A stretch of 38,031 bases of DNA from Bacteroidota bacterium (GCA_023458215.1 JAEXAJ010000061.1:1-38031); one strand, 5' to 3'. Positions 1 through 7,594 are shown, counted from the first letter of the stretch. Numbers and translations: made by a program. Notes: generated from the letters alone by a model not told the origin.

Positions 1-1
1 C

Positions 2-577
2 AATCAGATAGAGTGGGCAGAAGGTAACTTGATAGCCAACGCCGATAATAGCGGTTGCGAAATAGGTGCGCCAACCGATGCCGGTTTGTACTTCCAGTTC
101 GGTTCGCTCGTTGGTTGGAGCACGGAAGACCCCCTTACAATCGCTGTAAAACCGGACGGTTGCAACGTTACCGCTTGGAATTGGTCTTGGACAGGCGATC
201 CTGCTACGGAAAATACAGTAACGGGCACAGGTGATCCGTGTAAATATTACTTAAAGGGCACTTGGCGATTGCCTACAAAAGACGAATATGTGTCATTGTT
301 TAAAAATAGTGGCTATCCGTCTAACGGTCCTTGGAAATGGGAGAACTATTCTGCTACTAACAGCACATCAGGCTTAACGTTCCCGGCTTCGGGCTGTCGC
401 TACGGCGGCGATGGCAGCCTCTACGCTGTTGGAGCTAACGGTTACTATTGGAGTGCATCGCCACTCAATGCCAGCAGTGGGTACAGCCTGATCTTCGACA
501 GTTCCTACGTGAATCCGAGCGACAACTACGATCGGGCGATCGGTTTGTCTGTGCGTTGTGTCCGTGCGATCAACTAG
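2..577 (+). CDS. FISUMP/DUF1566-like surface protein, 5'-truncated by window edge
   Basis: The reading frame is open to the first base of the window (it begins ...NQIEWAEGN), so this is the C-terminal part of a longer protein and the TTG at 29 is an internal Leu codon. The visible 192 or so residues are rich in Gly, Ser, Asn and aromatic residues. They carry the pattern WRLPTKDEY in the middle, then GYYWSASP and a terminal LSVRCVRAIN. That order (WRLPT, YYWSA, VRCVR) is the hallmark of the Fibrobacter succinogenes major paralogous/DUF1566 domain found on secreted and cell-surface proteins of Bacteroidales, often behind fimbrillin-like or Ig-like domains. The N-terminal signal and any anchor are outside the window. 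Function is unknown; a surface or adhesin-like location is inferred from the family. A pair of hairpins follows the stop. Confidence 0.7.
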   Translation, partial: NQIEWAEGNLIANADNSGCEIGAPTDAGLYFQFGSLVGWSTEDPLTIAVKPDGCNVTAWNWSWTGDPATENTVTGTGDPCKYYLKGTWRLPTKDEYVSLFKNSGYPSNGPWKWENYSATNSTSGLTFPASGCRYGGDGSLYAVGANGYYWSASPLNASSGYSLIFDSSYVNPSDNYDRAIGLSVRCVRAIN

Positions 578-610
578 TTTGCGACCATCCATTTCATTTG
601 TTTTATTTTT

Positions 611-656
611 CTGGTGGGCATTAAAAGCCCACCAGTCAATTACCGGCGAAGCCGGT
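611..656 (+). terminator. Two adjacent hairpins downstream of the FISUMP gene
   Basis: The first stem is CTGGTGGGC/GCCCACCAG (611-619 and 627-635) with a 7-nt loop; the second is ACCGGC/GCCGGT (642-656) with a 3-nt loop. They start 34 bases after the stop codon. Neither is followed by a long T run on the plus strand, so termination is likely but not certain. Confidence 0.5.
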
Positions 657-732
657 CAAATATATCTATAAAATGACCTTGAAAGAGATAATCCGTCCCT
701 TTCTTTTTCAACATTAAATAAGTATTAACCCT

Positions 733-779
733 CCCTGCCCCCTTTTTCAGTCGGCATCGACCGAGAAAGAGGGGCAGGG
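733..779 (+). terminator. Long GC-rich hairpin upstream of the HU-like gene
   Basis: CCCTGCCCC at 733-741 pairs with GGGGCAGGG at 771-779, and the inner CTTTTT/AAAGA and GTCGG/CCGA segments extend the stem. It is followed by ATTTTAATTTT and lies 20 bases before the ATG at 799. It may be a terminator of upstream transcription or a leader structure of the HU-like gene; the T-rich tail allows either reading. Confidence 0.5.
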
Positions 780-798
780 ATTTTAATTTTAACTAATT

Positions 799-1590
799 AT
801 GGCAGAAGACATCAAGTATCAAATCAACGGCCAGTTGGCCGACAACACCGTAACGGTGGACGACAAGGAGGACATGATTCTCATACCCGTATCCGTCGGC
901 TCGGCCGACGAGAAGCGTATCATCGCCGAGATGAAAGCCGAAGACTCCGGCCTGCGGGAAGAAACCATCCAGCATGTGTTCGACCTCGAAAAGCGTGTCA
1001 TCAAGCGCATGCTGATGAGCGGAATGAGCGTGAACACAGGGCTGTATTACGCCAGCGCGAGTTTCCGTGGCGTTATTGAGAACTCGGCATGGAATGCCGA
1101 CAAGAACTCTATTGTAGTGAACTTCAACCCCGGAGCCGACTTGCGCGAGGCTATCAAGAAGACTACGGTAAACATCATCGGCGAGAAGGGCAGCGCCATC
1201 TACATAGGCGGCGTAACAGACGCTTCGACCCGTGCACAAGACGCCTCCGCCACCGCCGGACGTGCCTTCACCCTGACGGGCGCCAAGCTGAAAGTAGCGG
1301 GCACGCACGCTTCGGTGGGCATCACGCTGACCCCTGCTTCGGGCGGCAGTGCTACCAAAGTGACCGAAGACCTGTTTGTGGTGAACGATCCGTCGAAAGT
1401 GACCTTTATCATTCCTCCCACGCTTGCCAAGGGCACGTATCTGCTGAAGCTGACTACGCAATTTGGAAACAATGGCACCATATTGCTGAAAATGCCCCGC
1501 AGTGTGGAGAAGACAATCTATATCGGTACCGCACCGTCGGGCGGCGGCTCTACCGGTGGTGGAGACGAGAATGATAATCCGCTGGGATAA
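799..1590 (+). CDS. HU-like DNA-binding domain protein with C-terminal DUF4469-type domain
   Basis: 263 residues, starting MAEDIKYQINGQL. The first ~125 residues resemble the HU-like domain of Bacteroidales proteins (PF14848 type): a strand-rich start, a helical stretch around ETIQHVFDLEKRVIKRMLMSG, then GLYYASASFRGVIEN. Residues ~140-245 look like the Ig-like DUF4469 domain (PF14734 type), with FTLTGAKLKVAG and a closing KTIYIG strand. The tail is a flexible Gly/Ser/Asp linker (GGGSTGGGDENDNPLG). No signal peptide is visible, so a cytoplasmic nucleoid-associated role is likely. DNA binding is inferred from the family. The gene is bracketed by strong hairpins at 733-779 and 1616-1659 and appears to be monocistronic. 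Its base composition is clearly more GC-rich than the FISUMP gene beside it. Confidence 0.8.
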   Translation: MAEDIKYQINGQLADNTVTVDDKEDMILIPVSVGSADEKRIIAEMKAEDSGLREETIQHVFDLEKRVIKRMLMSGMSVNTGLYYASASFRGVIENSAWNADKNSIVVNFNPGADLREAIKKTTVNIIGEKGSAIYIGGVTDASTRAQDASATAGRAFTLTGAKLKVAGTHASVGITLTPASGGSATKVTEDLFVVNDPSKVTFIIPPTLAKGTYLLKLTTQFGNNGTILLKMPRSVEKTIYIGTAPSGGGSTGGGDENDNPLG

Positions 1591-1615
1591 GAAATATCGG
1601 GTTTTCTGATAGATA

Positions 1616-1659
1616 GAGAGAGGGGTGACGTTGCCATGCAGGCGGGTCGCCCCTCTTTC
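1616..1659 (+). terminator. Terminator-like hairpin after the HU-like gene
   Basis: GAGAGAGGGGTGAC (1616-1629) pairs with GTCGCCCCTCTTTC (1646-1659) at 12 of 14 positions, the others being one G-U pair and one mismatch. It lies 25 bases after the stop codon. Confidence 0.6.
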
Positions 1660-1728
1660 GGTAAGGTGGGGCACCCTCACATGGTAAGGTGTGTCACCCT
1701 CACATGGTAAGGTGAGTTGGCCCCACGC
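1660..1728. repeat. 23-bp direct tandem repeat, two full copies and a partial third
   Basis: Units start at 1660, 1683 and 1706, each opening with GGTAAGGTG; the first two share the ending CACCCTCACAT. The array fills the space between the terminator of the HU-like gene and the stop codon of the convergent sensor kinase gene. Function unknown. Confidence 0.75.
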
Positions 1729-1731
1729 ACA

Positions 1732-3099
1732 TCACACATGTGGCAGCTTCACGATAAACGTTGTGCCCTCGCCCAGATGCGAAAAAACTTCGATGGTGCC
1801 CCGATGCAGGGTGATTATCTTGTGGGTGAGCGTCATGCCGATGCCATAGCCTTGTACCGACTGCCGGTTGACGCCCCGGTAAAAGGGTTCGAATAGCTGA
1901 TTCTTGTCTTCTTCCGAAAGACCGATCCCGTTATCGGAGAAACGGAGTATGGACGTCTCCTGCCAATAGGAGATGTGAATCTGCGAGAAGTGATTATCGG
2001 AATACTTGCAATTATTCTCGATGAGATTGACAAAGGAGGTAATCAGCAGATAGGAGTTGCCCAGAACGGTGAGCACCGAATCGTCATCGGCTTCTTGCTC
2101 AAAAATCAAATCTACTTTATAGGCGGGATTGGCACGGATAACCATCTCGCGTGCGTCCAGCAGCAATTCGTCCAGCCGCACTTCTTCCATCTTGATCTGT
2201 TCGGGCAGGTAGTCGGCTTTCATCAGGTTCAACAAGCCTTCTATCAGCTTCACGATGCGATGAGCGTCCTGCAACACATTGCGGATGGCTTCTTGGTAGC
2301 GTTGGGGGGTACGCTCTTTGAGCAACACAAGTTCCAGCTCGGCGGTGAGGGCAGCCATGGGGGTGCGCAGTTCGTGGGACACATTGCTGACGAACATCTT
2401 CTGCGAGGAAAAGGCTTTCTCCAACCTGTTCAGCAGAGCGTTGAAGGCTATGCTGAGTTCGCCCAGCTCGTCCGCCTCGTTCTCTACCGGGAGGCGCTTG
2501 TCTATGCGGGAGGCGGTAATCTCTTCCGCCTTCTTCACGATGGCGGACACCGGCGCCAAGGAACTGCGGGCAAGCAGGTATCCCACTATAATCAGCACAC
2601 TGAGCACGATGAAAGAGAGGGCTATCAGGATTTCTTTCAATGCCGTCTGCGTGGAATATCCGTAACCGTCGTAGGCGGCGGCCGTCACTACGTAGTCTTT
2701 GCCTTGAAAGGTATATACGATGCCGATGGCCTGATAGTCGTTAATGTAAAATTCTATCGCTTTACGGGCGCTGATGCGGGCTATCATCTCGGGGCTCTCT
2801 TTCACGATGTCGCTCTGCATGGCGTCGTGGTAGAGCATTTCGAACCGGGGAGTGTAGACCGCCACTTCTACCTCGTCTATAAAGTTGCGATTGTTCCAAT
2901 AGATGGATTGCATGGTCTTGGCGTCTACCTGATTGTTGAGAAACAGGTGGGCTTTAGTCACCGCCTCCTTACGCAAAGTACGAAAAAAGGCGTCGCTGCG
3001 GGCATGCTCGCTGAAGTAGCAGACGGCCAGCATGGAGAGCAGAAACAAGAGGGCGGTGACCGCCGTGTAGCGTATGGTTAGTTTGGTGCGTATTTTCAT
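1732..3099 (-). CDS. HAMP-domain sensor histidine kinase
   Basis: 455 residues. A membrane helix at about 11-29 and a second at about 158-176 bracket a ~125-residue periplasmic sensor. A HAMP linker follows (about 177-230), then HisKA with the phospho-acceptor in SHELRTP (His242), and a HATPase domain with N box (LIENNCKYS), G1 (DNGIGL) and G2 (GYGIGMTL) motifs. The start codon overlaps the stop of the response regulator gene in an ATGA, so the two proteins are made from one transcript and are almost certainly cognate partners. The periplasmic domain has no motif I recognise, so the signal is unknown. Confidence 0.93.
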   Translation of the reverse strand: MKIRTKLTIRYTAVTALLFLLSMLAVCYFSEHARSDAFFRTLRKEAVTKAHLFLNNQVDAKTMQSIYWNNRNFIDEVEVAVYTPRFEMLYHDAMQSDIVKESPEMIARISARKAIEFYINDYQAIGIVYTFQGKDYVVTAAAYDGYGYSTQTALKEILIALSFIVLSVLIIVGYLLARSSLAPVSAIVKKAEEITASRIDKRLPVENEADELGELSIAFNALLNRLEKAFSSQKMFVSNVSHELRTPMAALTAELELVLLKERTPQRYQEAIRNVLQDAHRIVKLIEGLLNLMKADYLPEQIKMEEVRLDELLLDAREMVIRANPAYKVDLIFEQEADDDSVLTVLGNSYLLITSFVNLIENNCKYSDNHFSQIHISYWQETSILRFSDNGIGLSEEDKNQLFEPFYRGVNRQSVQGYGIGMTLTHKIITLHRGTIEVFSHLGEGTTFIVKLPHV

Positions 3100-3782
3100 G
3101 GCTTGTCGGTCAAGATGAAGCCCATGCCGGTTTTGGTATGTATCAGCTTGGGGGCAAAGTCTTTATCAATCTTCTTGCGCAGGTAGTTGATGTAGACATC
3201 AATAAAATTAGTGCCCGTATCGAAATGGGTGTTCCATACTTTATCGGCTATCTCGATGCGGCTCAGTACTCTTTCGGCGTTCTCGACCATATAGAGCAGC
3301 AGGTTGTATTCTTTGGGAGAGAGCTTGATGAGTTGCCCGCTCCGAGATACGTTCTTGGCGCTGAGGTCTATCGTGAGGTCGGCGTAGGTGAGTTGCTCCG
3401 GCTGGTGGCGCAGCTCTTCTTTACTGCGCTTCAGCAGCACGTTGATACGGGCGTTGAGCTCGCGGAAGTCGAAAGGCTTTACCATGTAATCGTCGGCTCC
3501 GGCGTCAAAGCCTTCCAGCTTATCGTCCGTAGTGCCCAAGGCGGTGAGCATCAGAATGGGCACACCGGGATTGATTTTGCGTATCTCTTTGCTCATCTCA
3601 AACCCGTTGAGCTTAGGAAGGATAACATCGGAAATCACCAGGTCGAAATGACGGGACTTGAACAGGCGCAAGCCCAGCACGCCGTCGAATGCCACCTCTG
3701 CCTGATAACCGATTTCCTCCAGTCCCATTTTAATAAGGTGGGCTACTCTTTGTTCATCTTCTACCACTAATATCTGATACAT
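3096..3782 (-). CDS. OmpR-family response regulator
   Basis: 228 residues. The receiver domain has the acidic pair near the start (VVEDEQ), the phosphorylation site Asp52 in VISDVILPKLNG, the Thr in MLTALG and the conserved Lys in MVKPF. A C-terminal winged-helix DNA-binding domain follows (LTIDL to FILTDKP) with the family pattern LSPKEYNLLLYM and VYINYLRKKID. It is the first gene of a two-gene operon with the overlapping kinase. A -7 box lies 28 bases upstream of the start. Target genes cannot be read from the sequence. Confidence 0.95.
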   Translation of the reverse strand: MYQILVVEDEQRVAHLIKMGLEEIGYQAEVAFDGVLGLRLFKSRHFDLVISDVILPKLNGFEMSKEIRKINPGVPILMLTALGTTDDKLEGFDAGADDYMVKPFDFRELNARINVLLKRSKEELRHQPEQLTYADLTIDLSAKNVSRSGQLIKLSPKEYNLLLYMVENAERVLSRIEIADKVWNTHFDTGTNFIDVYINYLRKKIDKDFAPKLIHTKTGMGFILTDKP

Positions 3783-3809
3783 AGCGTCTCCGGATTATTA
3801 TTCGCGGCA

Positions 3810-3817
3810 CAAATGTA
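3810..3817 (-). promoter_or_regulatory. Predicted -7 box of the two-component operon
   Basis: Read on the minus strand this is TACATTTG, matching the Bacteroides -7 consensus TAnnTTTG, at a short distance from the start at 3782. No clear TTTG -33 box is visible. Confidence 0.5.
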
Positions 3818-3836
3818 GGAAAAAGCTCCTAAAAGA

Positions 3837-3875
3837 AGAGACTGAACCGCAGAAAACTTCCGCTATTCAGTCTCT
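3837..3875 (-). terminator. Terminator of the carboxyltransferase gene
   Basis: AGAGACTGAA/TTCAGTCTCT form a perfect 10-bp stem at 3837-3846 and 3866-3875. On the minus strand it is followed by TCTTTTAGG. It lies 24 bases after the stop of the gene that ends at 3899. Confidence 0.7.
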
Positions 3876-3898
3876 TTCATTATATCGATGGTGGTTTA

Positions 3899-5674
3899 TC
3901 AGAATATGTCGCAGCGTTGAATATAGGCTATCACCTCTCCTTTATCAACAACAGTGCCTTGCTGTGCACATATTTCGACAATACGGCCTGTAAATCCGGT
4001 GAACACCTTCTCATATTCGCCCCAAGGGGTAGAAATGTAGCAGAAAACATCGTCGTGCTCATACCGGCGTCCGATAAAAGGTGCAGTCGAAGGTCCTTCT
4101 ACCGACACTTCCCACAGCACTTGTCCTTTAGAAGGAGCTATGATAGGATCCGCTTTAGCTCGTTTCAGTTTCTTGATTTCTTCTTCGGAATAGCCGTTCT
4201 TGACCATTGCGGCATCTTTGGCACGTTGCAGTTCGTCTTCGAAGCGTTGCTTGGCAACACCCGATTTATAATCACGGTACTGACGGTCGTGCATAGCCAG
4301 TTCGAAGAGTTCTTCGTCATCCTCTCCGTACTCCCAGTCATTGTCGTCCATCTCTTTGCGGAACTCGTCCAGTGCATCAGGGTAGTTGAGCTGGGGATCG
4401 GTATCCACAAATTCATATCCTTTAGCCTTGGCCAATTCTACGATTTCGGGTGCAAGCTCACCGGGCAGACGTCCGCTCTTGCCGATAATCATATCCCAAG
4501 TATGATTGTCTATCATGGTCCAGCGTTCCTCTCCTTTCACCAACTGCATGACGTTCATCAGCGCCACGTTCTTCACGTACTGGCTGAAAGGCGTCACCAA
4601 AGGCGGATAACCCAGCTTAGGCCATACATATTCTACTTCGTCGAAAAGCATAACGAGCAGGTCGTCAATACTGAGTTCAGGCTCATTCTTACCTCTCAAT
4701 ATCATATTGATACCGGCGTGAACGCCTTTCAAGTCTGCCATCATAGACCCCATCATACCACCGGGCAGGCCGCACTTTAATAAAAGCGAAGACATGTGTT
4801 TATTGGTGGAATCGATGAAGTAACCCAGGAAGTCATCTATAAATTCCTGCGTCATGGCACGGGCTTTCATATAGGCTTTCATGTTGATTTCGGGTACCTG
4901 GAAACCTTTATCTTTCAGCATGGCTTGCACAGAGATTACGTCCGGATGCACTTTGCCCCATGAAAGGGGCTCCATGGCTACGTCAATAATATCAGCACCA
5001 TTTTCGCAAACTTCGAGGATAGAAGCCATAGAAAGACCGGGGCCGCTATGTCCATGATATTGTATCAATACTTCGGGGTGTTTTTCCTTGATTGCCTTGA
5101 CTAATTGCCCCAACATCCCCGGACGGCCAATACCTGCCATATCTTTCAAACAGATTTCAGGTGCTCCGGCTTCAATCAACCGGTCGGCCACTTGGGTGTA
5201 ATATTCTACGGTATGAACGGGTGAATAGGTGATGCAAAGTGTTGCCTGCGGTATCATACCTGCTTCGAGTGCATATTGGATGGAAGGAATGATGTTTCGG
5301 ATCTCGTTCAGTCCACAGAAGATTCGAGTGATATCCACTCCTTGTGCATGCTTCACTTTATACATCAGCCGACGCACATCGGCCGGAACGGGATACATAC
5401 GCAAGGCATTCAAACCTCGATCCAGCATGTGTGTCTGGATGCCTGCTTCATTGAAAGGTTTAGTAAAGGCTCGAACAGCTTTATTGGGGTTCTCGCCATA
5501 CAACAGGTTCACTTGCTCGAATGCGCCTCCATTCGTTTCTACCCGAGCAAAACAGCCCATTTCAATAATCAGCGGAGCAATACGTTCTAGCTGGTCTACT
5601 CTAGGCTGATACTTACCGGAAGACTGCCACATGTCCCGGTAGACAAGACTGAATTTAATTTCCTTTTTCATCAT
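3899..5674 (-). CDS. Biotin-dependent carboxyltransferase (oxaloacetate decarboxylase alpha / pyruvate carboxylase B type) without a biotin lysine
   Basis: 591 residues. The N-terminal half is a DRE-TIM carboxyltransferase barrel: the metal-binding Asp14 and Gln/Ser in RDMWQS, the carbamylated Lys177 in CLKDMAG, and the metal-binding His pair 207/209 in HGHSGPG. A conserved carboxylase domain follows (about 290-470), then a charged linker. The last ~75 residues look like a biotinyl/lipoyl fold, but where AMKM is expected the sequence reads TPWGE: the Lys is replaced by Trp551. The family transfers CO2 between oxaloacetate or pyruvate and biotin. This copy would need a separate biotin carrier; the carrier at 31298-31822 is a candidate (inference). 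No membrane subunits (beta, gamma) are adjacent, so a sodium pump is not supported. The gene stands alone with its own promoter and terminator. Confidence 0.88.
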   Translation of the reverse strand: MMKKEIKFSLVYRDMWQSSGKYQPRVDQLERIAPLIIEMGCFARVETNGGAFEQVNLLYGENPNKAVRAFTKPFNEAGIQTHMLDRGLNALRMYPVPADVRRLMYKVKHAQGVDITRIFCGLNEIRNIIPSIQYALEAGMIPQATLCITYSPVHTVEYYTQVADRLIEAGAPEICLKDMAGIGRPGMLGQLVKAIKEKHPEVLIQYHGHSGPGLSMASILEVCENGADIIDVAMEPLSWGKVHPDVISVQAMLKDKGFQVPEINMKAYMKARAMTQEFIDDFLGYFIDSTNKHMSSLLLKCGLPGGMMGSMMADLKGVHAGINMILRGKNEPELSIDDLLVMLFDEVEYVWPKLGYPPLVTPFSQYVKNVALMNVMQLVKGEERWTMIDNHTWDMIIGKSGRLPGELAPEIVELAKAKGYEFVDTDPQLNYPDALDEFRKEMDDNDWEYGEDDEELFELAMHDRQYRDYKSGVAKQRFEDELQRAKDAAMVKNGYSEEEIKKLKRAKADPIIAPSKGQVLWEVSVEGPSTAPFIGRRYEHDDVFCYISTPWGEYEKVFTGFTGRIVEICAQQGTVVDKGEVIAYIQRCDIF

Positions 5675-5719
5675 AGTCAGTAATAAGTGATTTTTTCATT
5701 TCGGTTAACTTAACATATA

Positions 5720-5727
5720 CAAATATA
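5720..5727 (-). promoter_or_regulatory. Predicted -7 box of the carboxyltransferase gene
   Basis: Minus strand TATATTTG fits TAnnTTTG, 46 bases upstream of the start at 5674. Confidence 0.5.
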
Positions 5728-5812
5728 AAGGATTATTCTGACATATAGTCAAGAACAACCCTTAAATATTAGATATAAAAGATATGTTTTATATCATATT
5801 GACAAAAAAAAC

Positions 5813-5889
5813 AGTAATTAGTGATTAGCTGCGCTATCATTCCGAATGAAAACATCAACCAATCACTAATCACTAATAACTAATCACTA
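5813..5889. repeat. TAGTGAT-type inverted repeat, copy 1 (short loop)
   Basis: The left arm (5813-5828) pairs with part of the right arm (5861-5889) at 15 of 16 positions; the right arm is longer and shows the heptamer ATCACTA in tandem. The loop is 32 nt and codes for nothing. The element lies between the carboxyltransferase promoter and the stop codon of the sigma factor gene, whose stop is 14 bases from the right arm. It is the most eroded of the four copies. Confidence 0.8.
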
Positions 5890-5903
5890 TTTTGTTTTAT
5901 TTA

Positions 5904-6410
5904 TCACATAACGAAGTCTTTCAATTCTTCCTGCAATTTTTGTCGAGTAAAGAAGATGCGACTTTTTACGGTTCCGAGAGGTAAATCAAGACGTTCGGCT
6001 ATTTCGCGGTATTTAAAACCGGAAACATGCATAGAAAAAGGAACTTTATAATCACGGGGCAAAGAATTAACAATACGGTGCATCTCTTTTAAATCATAAG
6101 CACCTTCGGTAGTTGCCAAACCGGAATCTTGGGGCATACTCAAATGATACAAGTTATCAGTTTGATCAACAAATGTTTGTTCGCGAACTATTTTACGATA
6201 ATTATTAATAAAGATATTGCGCATAATGGTATACATCCAACCCTTGAAATTTGTATCGGGTTCATATTTATCTTCATTATCCAAAGCCTTTAGAGACGTT
6301 TCCTGCAACAAATCATTCGCTTCTTCGCGGTCGGCGGTCAACTTGTATGCAAATCGAAGCAGTTCTTCTTGCACTGCAAGCAAATCTTTTCTAAAACTGT
6401 AAGTATTCAT
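5904..6410 (-). CDS. ECF-type RNA polymerase sigma factor
   Basis: 168 residues. Sigma region 2 covers about residues 10-75, with DLLQETSLKAL and NFKGWMYTIMRNIFINNYRK. Region 4 covers about 113-165, with LPRDYKVPFSMHVSGFKYREIAERLDLPLGTVKSRI, whose GTVKSRI is the recognition helix. There is no region 3 and no C-terminal extension, which is normal for the ECF class. No anti-sigma gene is adjacent; ECF genes are usually paired with one, so this factor is either controlled at transcription or by a distant partner. An imperfect -7 box lies at 6460. Confidence 0.95.
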   Translation of the reverse strand: MNTYSFRKDLLAVQEELLRFAYKLTADREEANDLLQETSLKALDNEDKYEPDTNFKGWMYTIMRNIFINNYRKIVREQTFVDQTDNLYHLSMPQDSGLATTEGAYDLKEMHRIVNSLPRDYKVPFSMHVSGFKYREIAERLDLPLGTVKSRIFFTRQKLQEELKDFVM

Positions 6411-6459
6411 ACTTGTCTCGTTTTTAAAATGGTTAATAATGGTTTAGGTTTCTCGGTTG

Positions 6460-6467
6460 CAAGTATA
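6460..6467 (-). promoter_or_regulatory. Possible -7 box of the sigma factor gene
   Basis: Minus strand TATACTTG differs from TAnnTTTG at one position and lies 50 bases upstream of the start. Between here and 6652 I see no gene or clear structure. Confidence 0.3.
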
Positions 6468-6652
6468 AGCAAGATTTCAATGACGAAGGGACGGACTACG
6501 GTTTTTCTTAAGGGCAAAAACTATCATTTGATAGATTTTACCCCTCATACTGATAGTTTTCGGGTCTTTTTAGAGACTAAAAGCCATCTTTTTCGAATCA
6601 TTTGTGAAGTAGACAAAAGTACTTAATTTAATAAATTCAGCATAATTTAAAC

Positions 6653-6693
6653 GAAAATCCCAAGCATTTGCTACTGAAATGCTTGGGATTTTC
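6653..6693 (-). terminator. Perfect 17-bp-stem hairpin downstream of the TRIC gene
   Basis: Bases 6653-6669 and 6677-6693 are exact reverse complements (GAAAATCCCAAGCATTT on the left) with a 7-nt loop. On the minus strand it is followed by GTTTAAATT. It lies about 90 bases beyond the TRIC stop and its right arm overlaps the first unit of the 22-bp array. A terminator role for the TRIC transcript is likely. Confidence 0.7.
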
Positions 6694-6785
6694 AATTAAA
6701 ACGCCGGGGATTTCTGTTTGAAACACCAGGAGTTTCTGTTTGCAATGGCTGGGATTTATATTCGAAATAGCTGAAGTTTGAAATC
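6676..6785. repeat. 22-bp tandem array A, five imperfect units
   Basis: Units start at 6676, 6698, 6720, 6742 and 6764, each exactly 22 bp. The shared pattern is GAAAyrscyGGGATTT followed by a T-rich end; in two units this reads TTTCTGTTTG. The array ends on the stop codon of the TRIC gene. Because 22 is not a multiple of 3 it cannot be a simple protein repeat. A second array of the same period lies at 32326-32457. Confidence 0.8.
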
Positions 6786-7410
6786 AAGAGGAGGGTTCAT
6801 CCTCATGCCCCGAAAGTATAGGCAAACATATGTTGTATTTTACAGCCAAAATACGTACTATAAACACCGATACTCCGCCAATAGTCTGGCACAGAAACGC
6901 TTCCATCCCTACAAAATCGCAGAACCAATAGACCGTGCCACCCACCACACATGCCATGGCATATATTTCCTTTCTGAAGATCAACGGAATTTCATTGATA
7001 AGAACGTCACGTATTACACCACCCGCAGCACCGGTAATACTACCCATAATGATAGCTACCCAAAACGGATATCCCAGTGCAATGCTCTTACCCACACCAA
7101 CCACCGTAAACAGCGCCAAACCGATACTATCGAAAATAAAAAATGTATTATTCAAATGAATAAGATATTTGCCGAAGAGAATAACCCAAAGCAAAGCAAG
7201 CCCGGTACAAATAAGGTAAATAGGATCGGTCATCCAGCCGGGAGTAACATCCAGCAGTACATCACGTATCGTACCGCCACCTATAGCTACAACAAAACCT
7301 ACAACATACGCTCCGAACCAATCGAAGCGTTTTGCCGAAGCCAAACGTATACCGCTGATAGCAAACGCAAACGTACCAATAAAATCGAGTATCTGAACAA
7401 ATGTTGGCAT
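6784..7410 (-). CDS. TRIC/UPF0126-family membrane protein
   Basis: 208 residues, almost entirely hydrophobic, with about seven predicted membrane helices. Two internally related halves each carry a Gly-rich motif followed by a charged pair: AIGGGTIRDVLL near residue 43 and GAAGGVIRDVLI near residue 130. This duplicated GGG(T/V)IRDVL pattern is the signature of the bacterial TRIC (trimeric intracellular cation channel) family, formerly UPF0126/YicG. Cation-channel activity in the inner membrane is known for some bacterial members; the physiological role here is not shown. The start ATG is 8 bases from the inverted repeat at 7418. Confidence 0.92.
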   Translation of the reverse strand: MPTFVQILDFIGTFAFAISGIRLASAKRFDWFGAYVVGFVVAIGGGTIRDVLLDVTPGWMTDPIYLICTGLALLWVILFGKYLIHLNNTFFIFDSIGLALFTVVGVGKSIALGYPFWVAIIMGSITGAAGGVIRDVLINEIPLIFRKEIYAMACVVGGTVYWFCDFVGMEAFLCQTIGGVSVFIVRILAVKYNICLPILSGHEDEPSS

Positions 7411-7417
7411 GAAAAAA

Positions 7418-7519
7418 TAGTGTTTAGTGATTAGTGATTAGTGATTTGTTTATAAGCTGATTATACCGTTATATTGTAGAAATGACGACAAACCACTAAT
7501 CATTAATCACTAGTCACTA
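7418..7519. repeat. TAGTGAT-type inverted repeat, copy 2 (short loop)
   Basis: Arms 7418-7450 and 7487-7519 are each 33 nt and match as reverse complements at 28 of 33 positions. The left arm is four TAGTGAT-like heptamers plus TTGTT. The loop is 36 nt and codes for nothing. It sits between the divergent TRIC and epimerase-like genes, 7 bases upstream of the TRIC ATG, so it would lie in or overlap the TRIC leader. Confidence 0.9.
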
Positions 7520-7563
7520 AAAAAATTCTTGGCAAAGTAACAAATAATTTCCTTAAGAAAACG

Positions 7564-7571
7564 TATTTTTG
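7564..7571 (+). promoter_or_regulatory. Predicted -7 box of the epimerase-like gene
   Basis: TATTTTTG fits TAnnTTTG, 23 bases before the ATG at 7595. No good -33 box at the usual distance. Confidence 0.45.
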
Positions 7572-7594
7572 TCTCATCTTTTAAACCGTCAACA

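Noticed and set aside
793..1680. 295-codon minus-strand ORF opposite the HU-like gene
   Set aside because: It is a shadow of the GC-rich HU-like gene; its translation is low-complexity and without domain features. The same applies to the long opposite-strand frames over 1975-3081, 28600-29712 and 29766-30722.
3899..5674. Sodium-pumping oxaloacetate decarboxylase operon
   Set aside because: No membrane beta or gamma subunit gene is adjacent and the biotin Lys is missing.
6369..6626. 85-codon plus-strand ORF over the sigma factor start
   Set aside because: It overlaps the start of the sigma factor gene and its promoter on the other strand and has no recognisable protein pattern.
6676..6785. 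CRISPR array
   Set aside because: The 22-bp units follow one another with no variable spacers, and no cas genes are near; the same holds for 32326-32457.
7418..7519. Phase-variable invertible promoter
   Set aside because: The loop is only 36 nt and has no TAnnTTTG box, and no invertase is near. It shares arms with copies that are not in promoter positions.
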